A stretch of DNA of 64,000 nt from Rhodamnia argentea (Eukaryota; Streptophyta; Magnoliopsida; Myrtales; Myrtaceae), in NCBI RefSeq assembly GCF_020921035.1, contig NC_063151.1, positions 3,038,001 to 3,102,000 on the forward strand, given 5' to 3'. Positions 46,098-57,122 of this stretch are shown here, in pieces; position 1 is the first letter of the stretch, and the number at the start of each line of letters is the position of its first letter. Under the pieces are notes generated by a model. The model searched no databases and was not told the DNA's origin. It saw only the letters and a list, made by a program, of their open reading frames with translations. The position numbers were made by a program, and so were the translations under genes.

Positions 46098-46940
46098 ATA
46101 ATTGCTAAAAAAAAAAAATTATAATTATGTCAATTCAATTCGCTTTGTCAATTAATATTAACGTGAATAATTTTTAATAATATTTTATTTTTTTATTTTT
46201 TCTTTCTACTCTTACGATGTTCGGTTAAGTAGCACCGACACATGACACGACACGCCAATACGTTATTTATCAGAAATAAAGAATTTAGACGCGTTGTATT
46301 TATCATACACTTATAAAAATATTAGTTGTGAGTTTTTTCTTATTCTTCTTCTATTAGGGATTTACGATCATTTTTTTGGACTGGCTGGATATATCAATGT
46401 TGTGGTGCTGGGTATACGACTTACGCATATATATTTTTGATAAATTTATATTTTAACATCTAATTTCATGAAAATGCTTAAAATTGAACACGTACTTATC
46501 GAAATGTTGGACTCGCATATCGCTGGCGTGTTTGGAGTATTGATCACGTGTCGATCTTATGTCGGACACGACACGAAGGCTCTCAGAGAGTGTCGGTACT
46601 TCCTAGGTGGCCAACGAGACTCGCCGGAGCTCTCCGGCAACAGGGTGAGGGTTTCGTGGCAAGAGGCGAGGCCGCTTCCCTCTGATCCGGATGAGGATAG
46701 CCTTGCCATGGCCTCATTGGCTAAAGTAGGAGTACGAATTAAAAAAAAAAAAAAAAGAAAAAAAAGAAATAACGTAGTATAAATATATTAGAATATTATT
46801 AAAAATTATTCACATCAACGCCGGCTGGCAAAATAAACTGAATTGGTACAATTGTAAAATGATTAAGATTTAATTGACCAAACAAAAGTTTGAGACTAAA
46901 TTGGACAATTACAATAAGTTTAAGATTTTTTGGCAATTTT
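46098..46940. repeat. Fold-back repeat of unit E with nested TAGCACCGAC element
   Basis: Homologous to 36507-37345 with the same nested insertion (about 46225-46606; ends TTAAGTAGCACCGACAC and GTGTCGGTACTTCCTAG). This supports common descent of units C and E. Confidence 0.6.
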
Positions 46941-47399
46941 CTCACTTGCCAGTTGGTGGTGAAGGTGGAGCTAATTCTCGAGCACCTCATGTCCAAATCT
47001 TTGATATCTATCATCAATTGACACAAACTTTCCTTATGAATTGCAGACATTGTCAACGGTTGTTTCTACTGGTGGATCGACGGTGAATTGAAGGAGTATG
47101 ATGTAGCAATGGGCATCATGCTTCGCTTGTGGTATGATAAAAGCTCCTACTCCAAGTGTGGTTAACTATAAGATTAATTCATATAAAAATAAGAAAGTTT
47201 CTTTTGTGACAAGTGACTCAATTCACATCTAAAATCCCTTAAAATCAATACTTGGAGTAGCCATACAAGCAGGTGGTCTTTTTGGAGATGGGTGTTTTTT
47301 TTTTTTTTTTGGGGTCAAAACAAAGATTCCATTCGTTAATCAGGATAATACTCGAGAGGTATACAAAATGCTTTCAAGTTCCTAGAAAAAAAAAAACAA

Positions 47400-47780
47400 A
47401 TAACTAGAAGCACACTCTCATCCTTCATGAATAAAGCTACCTTTATAAAATTTTGATGGATGATTACTAGATTCAGCGATGAGCACACGCCGAGAACTCC
47501 CACACCAATTGCAACAGCTTGGGGTGCATGTCTGGAGTCAACGTCACCATCACCATCGTCCATCAGTAACACCAATATCAATATATTGAAAGAACGCAGA
47601 TTAAATACTTGTAAGGAACTCCCAGATGTATATTTAGATTTAATTCAAGAGAGTAAAATCCTTGAATCTAAACCTAAATTTAAATCGGGAGATGAGAGTG
47701 ATATAACCTTAGAGAATTTACAAAGCCCCCGCACAAACATCCTCATCGGTGGCTATCGATCGGACAAATGGACGAACTAA
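47400..47780 (+). other. Conserved unrecognised segment, copy 4 of 4
   Basis: Longest plus-strand version: open from 47460 for 106 residues (TRFSDEHTPRTPTPIATAWG, then NTNINILKERRLNTCKELPD, then a hydrophilic tail ending SDKWTN). Homologous to the other three segments. No domain recognised; may be an exon of a lost gene. Confidence 0.35.
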
Positions 47781-47933
47781 TCTCTACATTCACTCAATAT
47801 TAGCTGTAGAAAATTATTCATGTTCATAAGCTCCCAAAACATAATGAGAGAGAAAATGAAAGATAGTTCAAGCAAATAAAAGAAACTTAGAACCCAAGAT
47901 CAGCAAAGATAGGAACGGTGGGTGAGGGGGAGA

Positions 47934-48923
47934 CTATGTTACACGGACTCGCAGTTTTGGAATTTTTTTTTGTGTCGGACACCATCGGACTCTTCTCGGA
48001 CACGCGGTCAACGTGTGTCCCAGTCCGGACTCGCTGTCAACTACACGGACACGCAAGGGACAAAATGCCCAATTTTTTACCTAATTTCTAACTCATCCCT
48101 CTTGGTTGCTCGACTCACCTCTCCCTCTCCCTCTCGCAACTGTCGAGTGTTGATCGGCCTCTCCCTCTGCCTCTTGCGACTCGCCGCCATCACCGACTCC
48201 CATTGTCGCCTTTTGCTCGCGTCGACTTCTCCCTCTCTCTCCCGCGATCGTCAACTAGCTTCTGCTATCGCCTCGGCTCGCTACCACGATCGCCGGCCTC
48301 TGCTCGCACCTCTGCTCTCGCTGCGCCACCTCAAGGTATCACTCCTCCGCTCCCCCTCCTCTGCTCGCGCCTCTACTTGAGTTGGATCGGGACAGTATGC
48401 CACTTTCTTTTGCGTTGCTTCTAGTAACTCAGATTAAGACCTTGAGGGTTCCTCTCGCCGGCTTCTGCTCTCGTCAAACTCCCTAGACACTACTTGGTCT
48501 CGTTTTATATGTGTTATATTCTTCCATTTGCTCATGCACTCATACTTGTAGAAGATAGTCTCTTTGTGCCTATGGGAAGTAGTTTTCTTGAATGTCAATT
48601 TCTAGATCGCAATTCTTGTCCTCCCTTTTGCAGCCTAGCGGCAATCATAATCGCCTTCGACATATCATTTGATAATATGACATATAAACTTGGATGTACA
48701 AAGGTGGTTTGAGATTGTCTGTGAGGTGTTTGTATGTTGAATCTCTAAAGCTCATTTTGTATGTGCTAGTTATAAAAATAATAATTTATCGTGTATATAT
48801 AAAATATATATATAATATAGAACGTGTCTTAATATGTCGGAATTCTTTATTTTTTAAGAATTTATTTATCGACGTTTCGTATCGTATCGTATCGCGTATC
48901 GTGTCTCGTGTCCGTGTAACATA
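47934..48923. mobile_element. TIR element with CTATGTTACACGGA ends, copy 2
   Basis: Starts CTATGTTACACGGACTCG and ends CGTGTCCGTGTAACATA, strong inverted repeats. Sister of 38329-39324 and at the equivalent position between genes E and F. The interior (48490-48720) stays open as a 72-residue frame in this copy only and is probably not coding. Confidence 0.72.
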
Positions 48924-48936
48924 GGAGGAGAAGGAG

Positions 48937-49174
48937 GGATCCGGATTCCCTACCATAAAGGTAGGGGTGACATTGATGGATCTGAGCCGTCCATTTCAAA
49001 ATGGATGGCCCAGATTCATCCACATCATCTTTTAAAAAGGGGGGAATTTTTTTGGCGGGAAATTTTAAAATTTTGAAAAAGTGATGTGGATTAATCCGGG
49101 CCATCCATTTTTTATTTGGACGGCCCGGATCGATCATGTCACCCCTAACAAGCAATGTTAGGGAATCCGGATCC
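48937..49174. mobile_element. MITE with GGATCCGGATTCCCTA ends and 9-bp target duplication
   Basis: 238 bp, starting GGATCCGGATTCCCTA and ending TAGGGAATCCGGATCC, perfect 16-bp terminal inverted repeats. Flanked by exact GAGAAGGAG copies (48928-48936 and 49175-49183), a 9-bp duplication typical of Mutator-type insertion. The interior has inverted GGGCCATCCATTTT / AAAATGGATGGCCC pieces, so a strong hairpin is possible. It is unique to the E-F interval, hence younger than the block duplication. Confidence 0.85.
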
Positions 49175-50132
49175 GAGAAGGAGTGATAGAGGAGGAAGGG
49201 AGAGAGAGAGAGAAAGTCTTTCTCTTCCTCAGAATGTGCGGCGGGTGAAACCTGAGGGAGAGGAGGAGAGGGGGAGAGAGAAAAAGGATGTGTCCCACCT
49301 TGCTCGGGAGAGATAATTGGAGATGGATGTTGACCAACTTATCATTTAACAGGGCCATGTGAGACTTTAAGTTTTTACTAACTCTTCAACTTAAAAAACT
49401 AATATACGCGTCAATAGTATCCCTCTGCAATATTGGCCTATTAAATAAGTGATCTTCGCCTCCCTAGAGGTTTGTGAGGAGCGTCACACCTGTTCAAACT
49501 CAAATTTTATGATTACTTTACCTTCTCGTCGAATGATATATGATCAAACGATCACACATGAATTAATCATACATGACCAAATCAATCCCCAGACCACACA
49601 TCAACTAAAGGAAGATGCCATTTCCAGACGTGACCGCCTAAAAGCAATAATTTGAATGAACCATGAAGTAATAATCATTTAAAATCATCTGTGCTGTATA
49701 CAACATTTTCACTAAGAAATATCAAGAATGCTCATCCCACGTGCCTTTTACCATTACCAATGACTAAAACCAGTATTAATAATCAATTTCTTTCGCACCC
49801 TCGACCCAATTACCTCCATTTGTTCCCCAATAGTATAATGAATAATTAATTAGAGCATACATTCACAGCGTAATTTTTTTCTTCCACCGATGGTACAATC
49901 AGCCCGCTTTATTATTGATTAGTGTGATTAAAGAGCTGAAATCCTCTGATTAAGAGTGGATTAGTCCGCTTGCTTTGCACTGGCGCATAAATTGTAGCAA
50001 ACAAAAGTGGTTCGCCTTTCTCATTAACTGTAATTAATGGCTATAATATGGAGCAACAAAAAACCAATAAACAAATGAATGAATCAATCTGGTAAGCCTA
50101 AACGCCATCGTTTCGATCTGTCGCCATTTCCC

Positions 50133-51097
50133 TCACACCAGCGTCGAACAGGACGACGTGGACGGATCGTAGAGAGCAGGGACCAGGTACTTCCTCCCGT
50201 TGACGCCGTGCGCGTTGTAGCTCGCCCCCGTCGCATCATCCACCAGCAAGTTCCCGGCGTAGCCCGGGTACGCACCGTTGGCGTAGATCCCGGTGCACGC
50301 CGACGCCGCCTCCAGCGACGCCCCCGCCTCGCCCTGGTAGTACCCGTTCGAGAACGGGTTCGTGGCCGTCCCCGCGAGGAGGCCTGCGAGGTTGATTACC
50401 ATCCCGTCGACGCCCACGTCTCCGTTGGGCGCCACCAGAGGCGGGCTCTCGGGCCGTACAGTGGCTGGTGGAACGGCCACGCGCACTGCCCCGGGCACTG
50501 GGTCTCCGAGTTGCCCACCCAGATGTATGCGAACTTGGACCTTCTGCCGTTGACCTTGCCGGAGCCGACGGCGGAGCCGTGGGAGCCGCAACGGCTCATG
50601 CAGAACTCCTCGACGGCGACGTCGGAGGAGGTGAGTACGATGTTGACGGCGTTCCGCTGCTCGCCCCGGGACGCGAGCTCGACGAGGTGCTTGCTGGTGA
50701 GGGACTTCCCGAGCGAGTAGCCCTCGTCGAGGACTTGCCTCCCGAGCGAGAGCGTGAGCGAAGGCGTTTGTTTCTTGGAGGACGAGAGGTGGTAGTACTT
50801 ATCGACCGTCTTCCACCACTGAGAGACGGAAGGAGGGGCCTGAGAAACCGAAGAGTCGGAAGACAGCGAGGCGACGAAGTCGGAGACGATGGTGCGCTGG
50901 GAGGGCTTGAAGCCGCCGTACCAGATGAGGTTGACGGAGATCTTGCCGGAGAGGAGAGGGCCATTATGGTAAAGCATGGGCGGGGACTGGTCTTGGACCA
51001 GCTCGGCCAGCCTCCTGGTGGCGGAGGCCATGTGGAGGAGGCAGAGGGCGAGGAAGAGTGTCGGAAGAGCTGCTTTAGAAGCGTAGAACGATGCCAT
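50133..51097 (-). pseudogene. EXORDIUM-like gene F with a one-base frameshift
   Basis: Same gene as B-E (965 bp against 966) with an intact signal peptide and N-terminal two-thirds. One G is missing near 50449, where sister copies read CTCTGCGGGCC and this one reads CTCTCGGGCC, shifting the frame at about codon 217, just after [13 protein letters not shown]. The remaining C-terminal third is perfectly conserved in the other frame up to SCSTLV. The product would end soon after in unrelated residues (RARLWWRP...). It shares EEFCMSRC with gene D and the B-type promoter. Either a very recent pseudogene or a sequencing/assembly error; the lack of any other damage makes both plausible. Confidence 0.85.
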
Positions 51098-51197
51098 TGT
51101 AGCAGAGTTTGGGTTGAGACTTGAGACTGAGGAATGATGAAAGCTGAGGTAGCTTCGCTTTGTTCAAGTTGTGGTTTGAGTTGAAATGAGTGAGGAG

Positions 51198-51205
51198 TAT
51201 TTATA
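51198..51205 (-). promoter_or_regulatory. TATA box of EXL gene F
   Basis: TATAAATA on the minus strand. The promoter is intact and B-type, so the frameshifted gene may still be transcribed. Confidence 0.6.
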
Positions 51206-51499
51206 CAAGGATGGGATGAAGGTGATGCTTTGAGGTTTTATTTTACAACTATATAATACAATAATGAATATGAGGGGAACGTAGAAGTGGGGTTAAAGTG
51301 CATGAACCTGCTTGGAAAGAGACTAAAGGAGGGCAGCTCATGAGCGTAATTATTAATTTTGAGGAGGTGAGGATGGTCTTGCAATTCCCAGTTGGATCTT
51401 CGCCAGCAAGATATTAAAAGGACTGCTAGTTCTTGATTACACGTTCAATCATCATTTACACTGTTAAGACAACTCTTTAAGTAGCCAACAAGCAAAAAA

Positions 51500-53205
51500 A
51501 CGATAATGTTTATCTTACCTATTGTATTTTGACAAAATAACCCATATAGACTTTGTTAAAGTTCTTTTAGTTCTCATTTAAAGTCAAATAGTTAAAAATT
51601 TGTATCCAAAAACTTAAGCTACAATAGAATGAGATCATATGTATACGTGATGTGAGATATATGAACACCCCTTATCATCTGCAAGCCGAATTAGAAATAG
51701 CTTGTGAAATTTCGACCGACAAAAAGACAGTCAAAAAGGGAAAAGGACAGAAACTGATTTTGAATAAATTTAAAATTTATAGATTGCGATGCACATGACA
51801 TGAAAATTCAGGTCATTTGTGTTATTTTTTTCCCTTAAAGATAATAGTTGCTTTTTTTGTGAGATATGAACTGAAATTCAAACAAAAAGTGGGCAACCGC
51901 AATCCAGCTTAGCTACAGCTGAATGGACGAAAGTGACCTTACACTGATCTTTCTCAATAGCGTTGGGGAAGGGCAGTAGGGGGGAAGCACGTAGGGAGAC
52001 GTTGGAGAGTGGGTAGTGTCCACTGTCCACAGTACAGGCTGGAAGTTTGAAGCCATCTTTAATTCTTTATGGGAAAGCGTGTACCGGACACGGGCACCAG
52101 CTGGCAGTGAGTCAGTGGCCCAGAGTATCCGAGGTTTGGGTGTGGGGCCCACGTGAGCCCAACGCGTTTCGTTTCGTAATGACCCTCGTGAATCCATTCG
52201 ACGCGACGTCGTCTCCCCGAGTCCAGCTGGTGCAAGCTCAACGCCTAACGGCTTCACAGCTACTTGGGCTCTCTCCGCTGGAGTCCTTCTGTTTCAAATT
52301 ATTTGCTTCTTCCCAAAATATTGGCAACTTATTATTTTTTTTTATGGGAGATTTTCGATGCCCAATTTCGCACACGTAATCTGTGCAATGAATGTGACAA
52401 ACCCTTCTTTCGAGGAATTAAGAAATCGATACTATACTCTTTTTTTCTGCCATCAAGTGTCTATCATTTGTTGGTCATGTAAATCTTATTCGTTTGATGC
52501 ACGAAAAATTAGTAATTAAAAAGACAAATGCTAAATATATAAAATATGTAATTGTTTTCTACTCATCCTGCATTTCTCATAGTAATAGGTGATCAGCGGA
52601 TGGATGGGCTGCTAGTCCCGCTAGTCCCACTAGTCTCGCTGGAGTTCTAAGCCATCTCATGCTTTGCCACCTTTACTGAATGGGTAGGCTTGGGCTTAAA
52701 ATTCGATATGATCATATGGGCGGGTTTGGGCAAAACATTAGATTTGACCTTTGGGCTTGCCCTGTCAGAGCCTTCCCAATGGTCGTCTCTACTCATAGCG
52801 GATACGAATTGACGGTTTCTAATGCGAGATATATAGTAAGGAATCCAAATGTTATTCTCTTGAATGATACATATGATGGACAATGACAAAAACATTACGG
52901 ATGATATGTTTTTTGTGAAGCAAACGGATATCAATGCGTCATTCTCCCACCCCTCCAAGCCTTGGACAAAATCGAGATTGTGGGTCAATCAATAAGGCAA
53001 TCAAAATTCGTCAAAATCCCATTAAACAGAAGACTCTAATGCAACCCAACGTTTCAATTTCTCGTGTCCATTAAATGATGCCAATGATTGAAGTACTTAG
53101 CGAATTGAATGCCCGTATATACCTAATTATTCAATAATCAATATATTAAATATGTACTCAAGCTATAGTTATCTTATGCGAGTAAGACTCTGCTAAAATT
53201 TTACT
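51500..53205. other. Gene-free stretch after the array
   Basis: Array homology ends at about 51480. No gene, RNA or delimited repeat is supported in this 1.7 kb. Open frames at 51913-52379 on both strands overlap and show no family motifs. Confidence 0.45.
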
Positions 53206-53213
53206 TAATTACA

Positions 53214-54131
53214 GGGCCAATTCCCTAAAAAAGCACCAACTTTAAGTCTAATGACGATTCTGGCCCAAACTTCTTTTTTTGTCTCATAAAAAAACACAAA
53301 CTTTAGGTCCAATGACGATTCTGGCCCGAACTTTTTTCATCACATGAAAAATCACCAACTTTAACTCAAGTTCCAAATCTGGCCGCCATTATTGTAGATT
53401 TCATCTTCAAACCCGTTGAGCACTGCCGCTTACGGAAATAGTTTAGCAGCTCATTCAATTGCTTCAAGTGCGGACCAGTTTCACCTTTTAGAGATGTACA
53501 CCTTGCAGGAGGTAAGCATCATTTTCAACATCTTTGGCAGCTTCATTTGCCTTCAAAAGCTCCACAATTAGAAAAAACCAGATGATAAAATGCCACGACC
53601 ATTAGCAATCGGTGGCCTTCTTTTGTTGGTGACCACATACTTAATCCACTCTATCTTTCAAACTCACTGGAGAAGAGTGATATAGCTGAATAATGAAGAA
53701 ATCAGAATGAAATTACCGCATACACCGAAAGCCGAAACGCATCATGTTTATAAACTCGGTTCCTAAATATTAAACATTAAGAGTCTTCATTGGTTCTTCT
53801 TCAAACATAGATAGTGCAAGTGCCTCAAATACTTCATAATCGCCTAAACCGGTCATTCAGGAACTAAATTTTTTGAATTCATGACAATGGCGATACCCTT
53901 TAATATAACTCAATACAGATTCTTAATTAAATGAGCCTTGATTAGTTCTAAATTAATGGCGGCCGGATTTGGGACTTGAGTTAAAATTGGTGATTTTTTA
54001 TGGGAAGAAAAAATATTTGGGCAAAAATCGTCATTGGACCTAAAGTTGATGCTTTTTTATGAGATAAAAAAAATCTAGGCCAGAATCGCTATGAGATCTA
54101 AAGTTGGTGCTTTTTTAGGAAATTAGCCCCC
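53214..54131. mobile_element. Fold-back element with 8-bp target duplication
   Basis: Left end GGGCCAATTCCCTAAAAAAG and the reverse complement of the right end GGGGGCTAATTTCCTAAAAA are terminal inverted repeats, continuing into CACCAACTTTA on both sides. An exact 8-bp duplication TAATTACA lies at 53206-53213 and 54132-54139. Each arm contains three tandem diverged copies of a roughly 65-bp unit (AGCACCAACTTTA...GATTCTGGCC). No coding content. Related terminal sequence is found at 4151-4272. Confidence 0.82.
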
Positions 54132-54917
54132 TAATTACATGCTAGACGACGTGCAATTAATGTGGAGGCCTCCTCGAATCAGCCTATGGACCGTACGAAA
54201 GAGGATGGGCTAAATTTTCCATGTACAGACAAATTCGAGCTTTCCCTTTGCGATCTCTCACAAAATTGCTCATGCCACCCATTTCCCTTGTCTTTATATG
54301 CATACTACTTTGATTTCCTGGCCTCTTTCGAATCTAGGACAATATTGTCGCCTCCGTTTACTCTTGTAATGAGGCCTGAGGGGCCAGTGCACGCAGAATC
54401 GGACGGCGTCCGACCTAGATGTCATAAAGTCGTCGGTCCAAGAACTACGTATGGCTAGGATTGAAATTGTGTATGTCTAATATGACGAATTTATAAAGAG
54501 GTGGATTTGGTAATTGGGTCTGCCCCTTTCAGAATGAAAAGATTGATGGGGACAAAGCATATGGGCGCTGTGCTCGTGCGCTGTTAGGGCTAAAATCGAC
54601 CGCTGAGGAGAAGTTTTTGGAATCTTTTCGTTCAAAATTGTCCATAGGGGCGGCCCTAGAAGTTTTAGACATAGGCAAGCGAGGACCAATATGATAATTG
54701 TACGTTCAAGACACCTCAGTGCTCTCATCTTCAACTATAGTGTCTAATAATATATGCTTAGAGTTGGAAAATTCTCGGGTGATGAGCTGGATTTTTGAGA
54801 GTTGATTAAAATTTCACAACCTTTGTCTAGGCAAGCTAAGGCGATTTCTCGAGTGCGGAGTTAGTTTTGCCGAGTCCATATGTAATGAGTGCAAATTGCG
54901 GCTTCTATAATGCTTAA

Positions 54918-55434
54918 TAGGGGTGAGCATAATTTCATGGTAGAATCAGAAACCGGACCGATGGGAAACCGATTGGGTGTCAAGTTTCAAAATATGTAGA
55001 GTAGGTTCCAAGTTTTGTAAATTGAAAAATCGGGTACGATGGGTAAGTGTCGGGTTTCGGGTAGAATCTAGAATAAGTTTTTGTATTTTTCTTGTTCTAC
55101 GTTTTCGAGCGATCATGCCATATTTCATGACTTCCGATGATAAGCGTGTAATCTGGAATCGTTAGTTTGACGTTTCATTTTCAACGATACGCATGACTAA
55201 GACTTTTATTTTGTTAATGCTTCATATTTTTTGTGTGTCTAAATATGAGTCGTAATCACTAGATTGTAGCAACAATGGTAATCATTAAATGTGATGATTA
55301 ACTACAATCATTCAATCAAGAGTTCATGTGAAATCCGAGTAGATCTTGGAACTTACTGTCACAGGTTCTAGGATATGCATGGTAGGTTTTAGGTTTCAGG
55401 CGAAACTTGCCGACTGTGGAGTCGCTTACCTCTA
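54918..55434. mobile_element. hAT-like non-autonomous element with 8-bp target duplication
   Basis: Starts TAGGGGTGAGCATAA and ends GTCGCTTACCTCTA. Flanked by ATGCTTAA (54910-54917) and ATGCTCAA (55435-55442), one mismatch. Same family as 18976-19488. No coding content. Confidence 0.7.
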
Positions 55435-55442
55435 ATGCTCAA

Positions 55443-57075
55443 GGCCTAATTATTGGTTCATGAAGGTAAGCCAAAATTAATCAACAATATCGTTAAAAAA
55501 GCTATATGGGCATGATTAATTTGGATACACATAAGATGCCCCTGATTGCCATTGACTACTTGATCCGTGAATATAAATCAAGTCGATACAGATCGATCAT
55601 CTCGTTCAACCGCAGCGGATCTTGAGTATTGTGGGCTGTTACCGCTTGTCACCGGGTTGGCCGGCCAGCCCGAGAGCAAAGCTGATTAATCCACGGACAC
55701 CCACATAATTGAAAAAAGGCGACGACGATGATGCTTTTTCAAAGGGTTTGACCCAGATGCTTTGTGCTTTCAAAAGAGCAAGTGGCCTAGACAACAATGG
55801 CTGTTTTTCACTAAAGAAAGAGCCCCCCCGCCATCAACTACTTCAGCTATAGCTATTTGTCTACCATTTGATCGTACTAAACTAGGCCTAATCAGCTCAC
55901 GGGCTTAATCGCGCGAGATCGAATAGTTTAATCCCCAAGCTTATCCGAAGCTCCTAACATTCACGAGACATGCAAGCTCAGACTGTTCCATTCTTGCGTG
56001 CAAATCAACTGGGGCAAGAAATAATTTGGCAAGAAACCCTCGTGCGATGACCTAAACACCCGCCCGGAGGGTTTTCATAACTTAATCTTGTGGGGCAACC
56101 TACGTGTTTAGTGGGTATTTTGTTTCTCTGGACACGCCTGTCTTTGCCCCGCACTAGCAGACAACACAGGAGTCGGTCGATTAGATTGATTCGTGGGGAC
56201 TCCGGCAGCTAACTTTTGACTTTGCTTTTGAATGAGGGCACGGATTCTTTCTGTCTGTGAGACTTCATGGCTCGTAGCTGGAGTTGTCTCCGTGTCTGGA
56301 TTCTTTCCGTTTGACTATTTGCCCTAGATGAGAAATTTGATTATTCAACGATCGGCCATGCATGAAGCACGAACGAAGCGTTCCAAATCTTTTGTTAGGG
56401 ATTTTCTTCTTTCGTTTTCTAAAGCCTTGGCCCCCAACTATACCCCAATCTCCTCAATAATGCCTTATAGGTCAGACGCATACCTTCCTGGATTCTTATC
56501 AAATTAATCAAGAAAGATGTCCAAATCTCGCGTTGCGTCGTCGTGGCTCTTCTCCTCTGCTCGTGTCGATTGATGACGAGTGGTTTTCGACATTGAATAT
56601 GAATGGGCAGCTCTACTTAATCTTCTTGGGATGCCAATAAAAAAATGGAAATTTGAAGAGATCGAGCAAAGCCAGCCTGGATTGAGGGTGATGAACGAAG
56701 GCATTTTGTAGCAATGCTTGCAAGCATGGTTACCTTCCGCAAAGTAGATCGCGGAATTGTTTAAACTTGCACGAGCGGTATGCTTAAGACATGGTGCTAT
56801 CCTCGCCAGCCTTTTGCTTTTTCCTATTTTTCATTATGGAAGAGAATCGATTAAAAATTATGTTTAGTTAGTATAGAGTTTTATGTAATTTTTAGGTAGG
56901 AACTCGTCTAGTATGGTCGAGTATACAAAATTGGCCGAATTACTCAATTAACAAAACATGAAAATGTTTAGCATTCAAGTGACACAGTTTCGACCCAAAA
57001 AATAAAATAAAATTGGCACAGTTCAAATGTTTATGACTGAATTGACAAAAGTGTAATAGGTTTATAACTCTTTAT

Positions 57076-57122
<47 letters not shown>

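Larger units (their letters stand above)
23105..51480 (-). repeat. Tandem EXL gene array with alternating unit types
   Basis: Five EXL genes (B-F), each in a similar block made of a 3' flank of about 700 bp, the GC-rich gene, a promoter, a 'cgagcgacgacgatggagg' segment, a fold-back repeat and an unrecognised conserved segment. B, D and F share a promoter containing 'gaacgtagaagtggggttaaagtgca'. C and E share a different one, with 'aacaaaaaggcct' and 'gatggtgagaataata'. C-to-E spacing is 10.7 kb and D-to-F is 9.8 kb. After subtracting insertions present in only one copy, both are about 9.6 kb, consistent with duplication of a two-gene block. Confidence 0.85.

Noticed and set aside
48490..48720. 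72-residue frame within the TIR element, similar to a broken frame at about 38900-39110
   Set aside because: The paralogous copy has a stop and substitutions without codon bias, and no family motif is present. Probably non-coding transposon interior.
56504..56704. Minus-strand frame, with a plus-strand reading EYEWAALLNLLGMPIKKWKF nearby
   Set aside because: Both strands look partly protein-like, but I recognise no family and the frames are short and isolated, so no gene is called.
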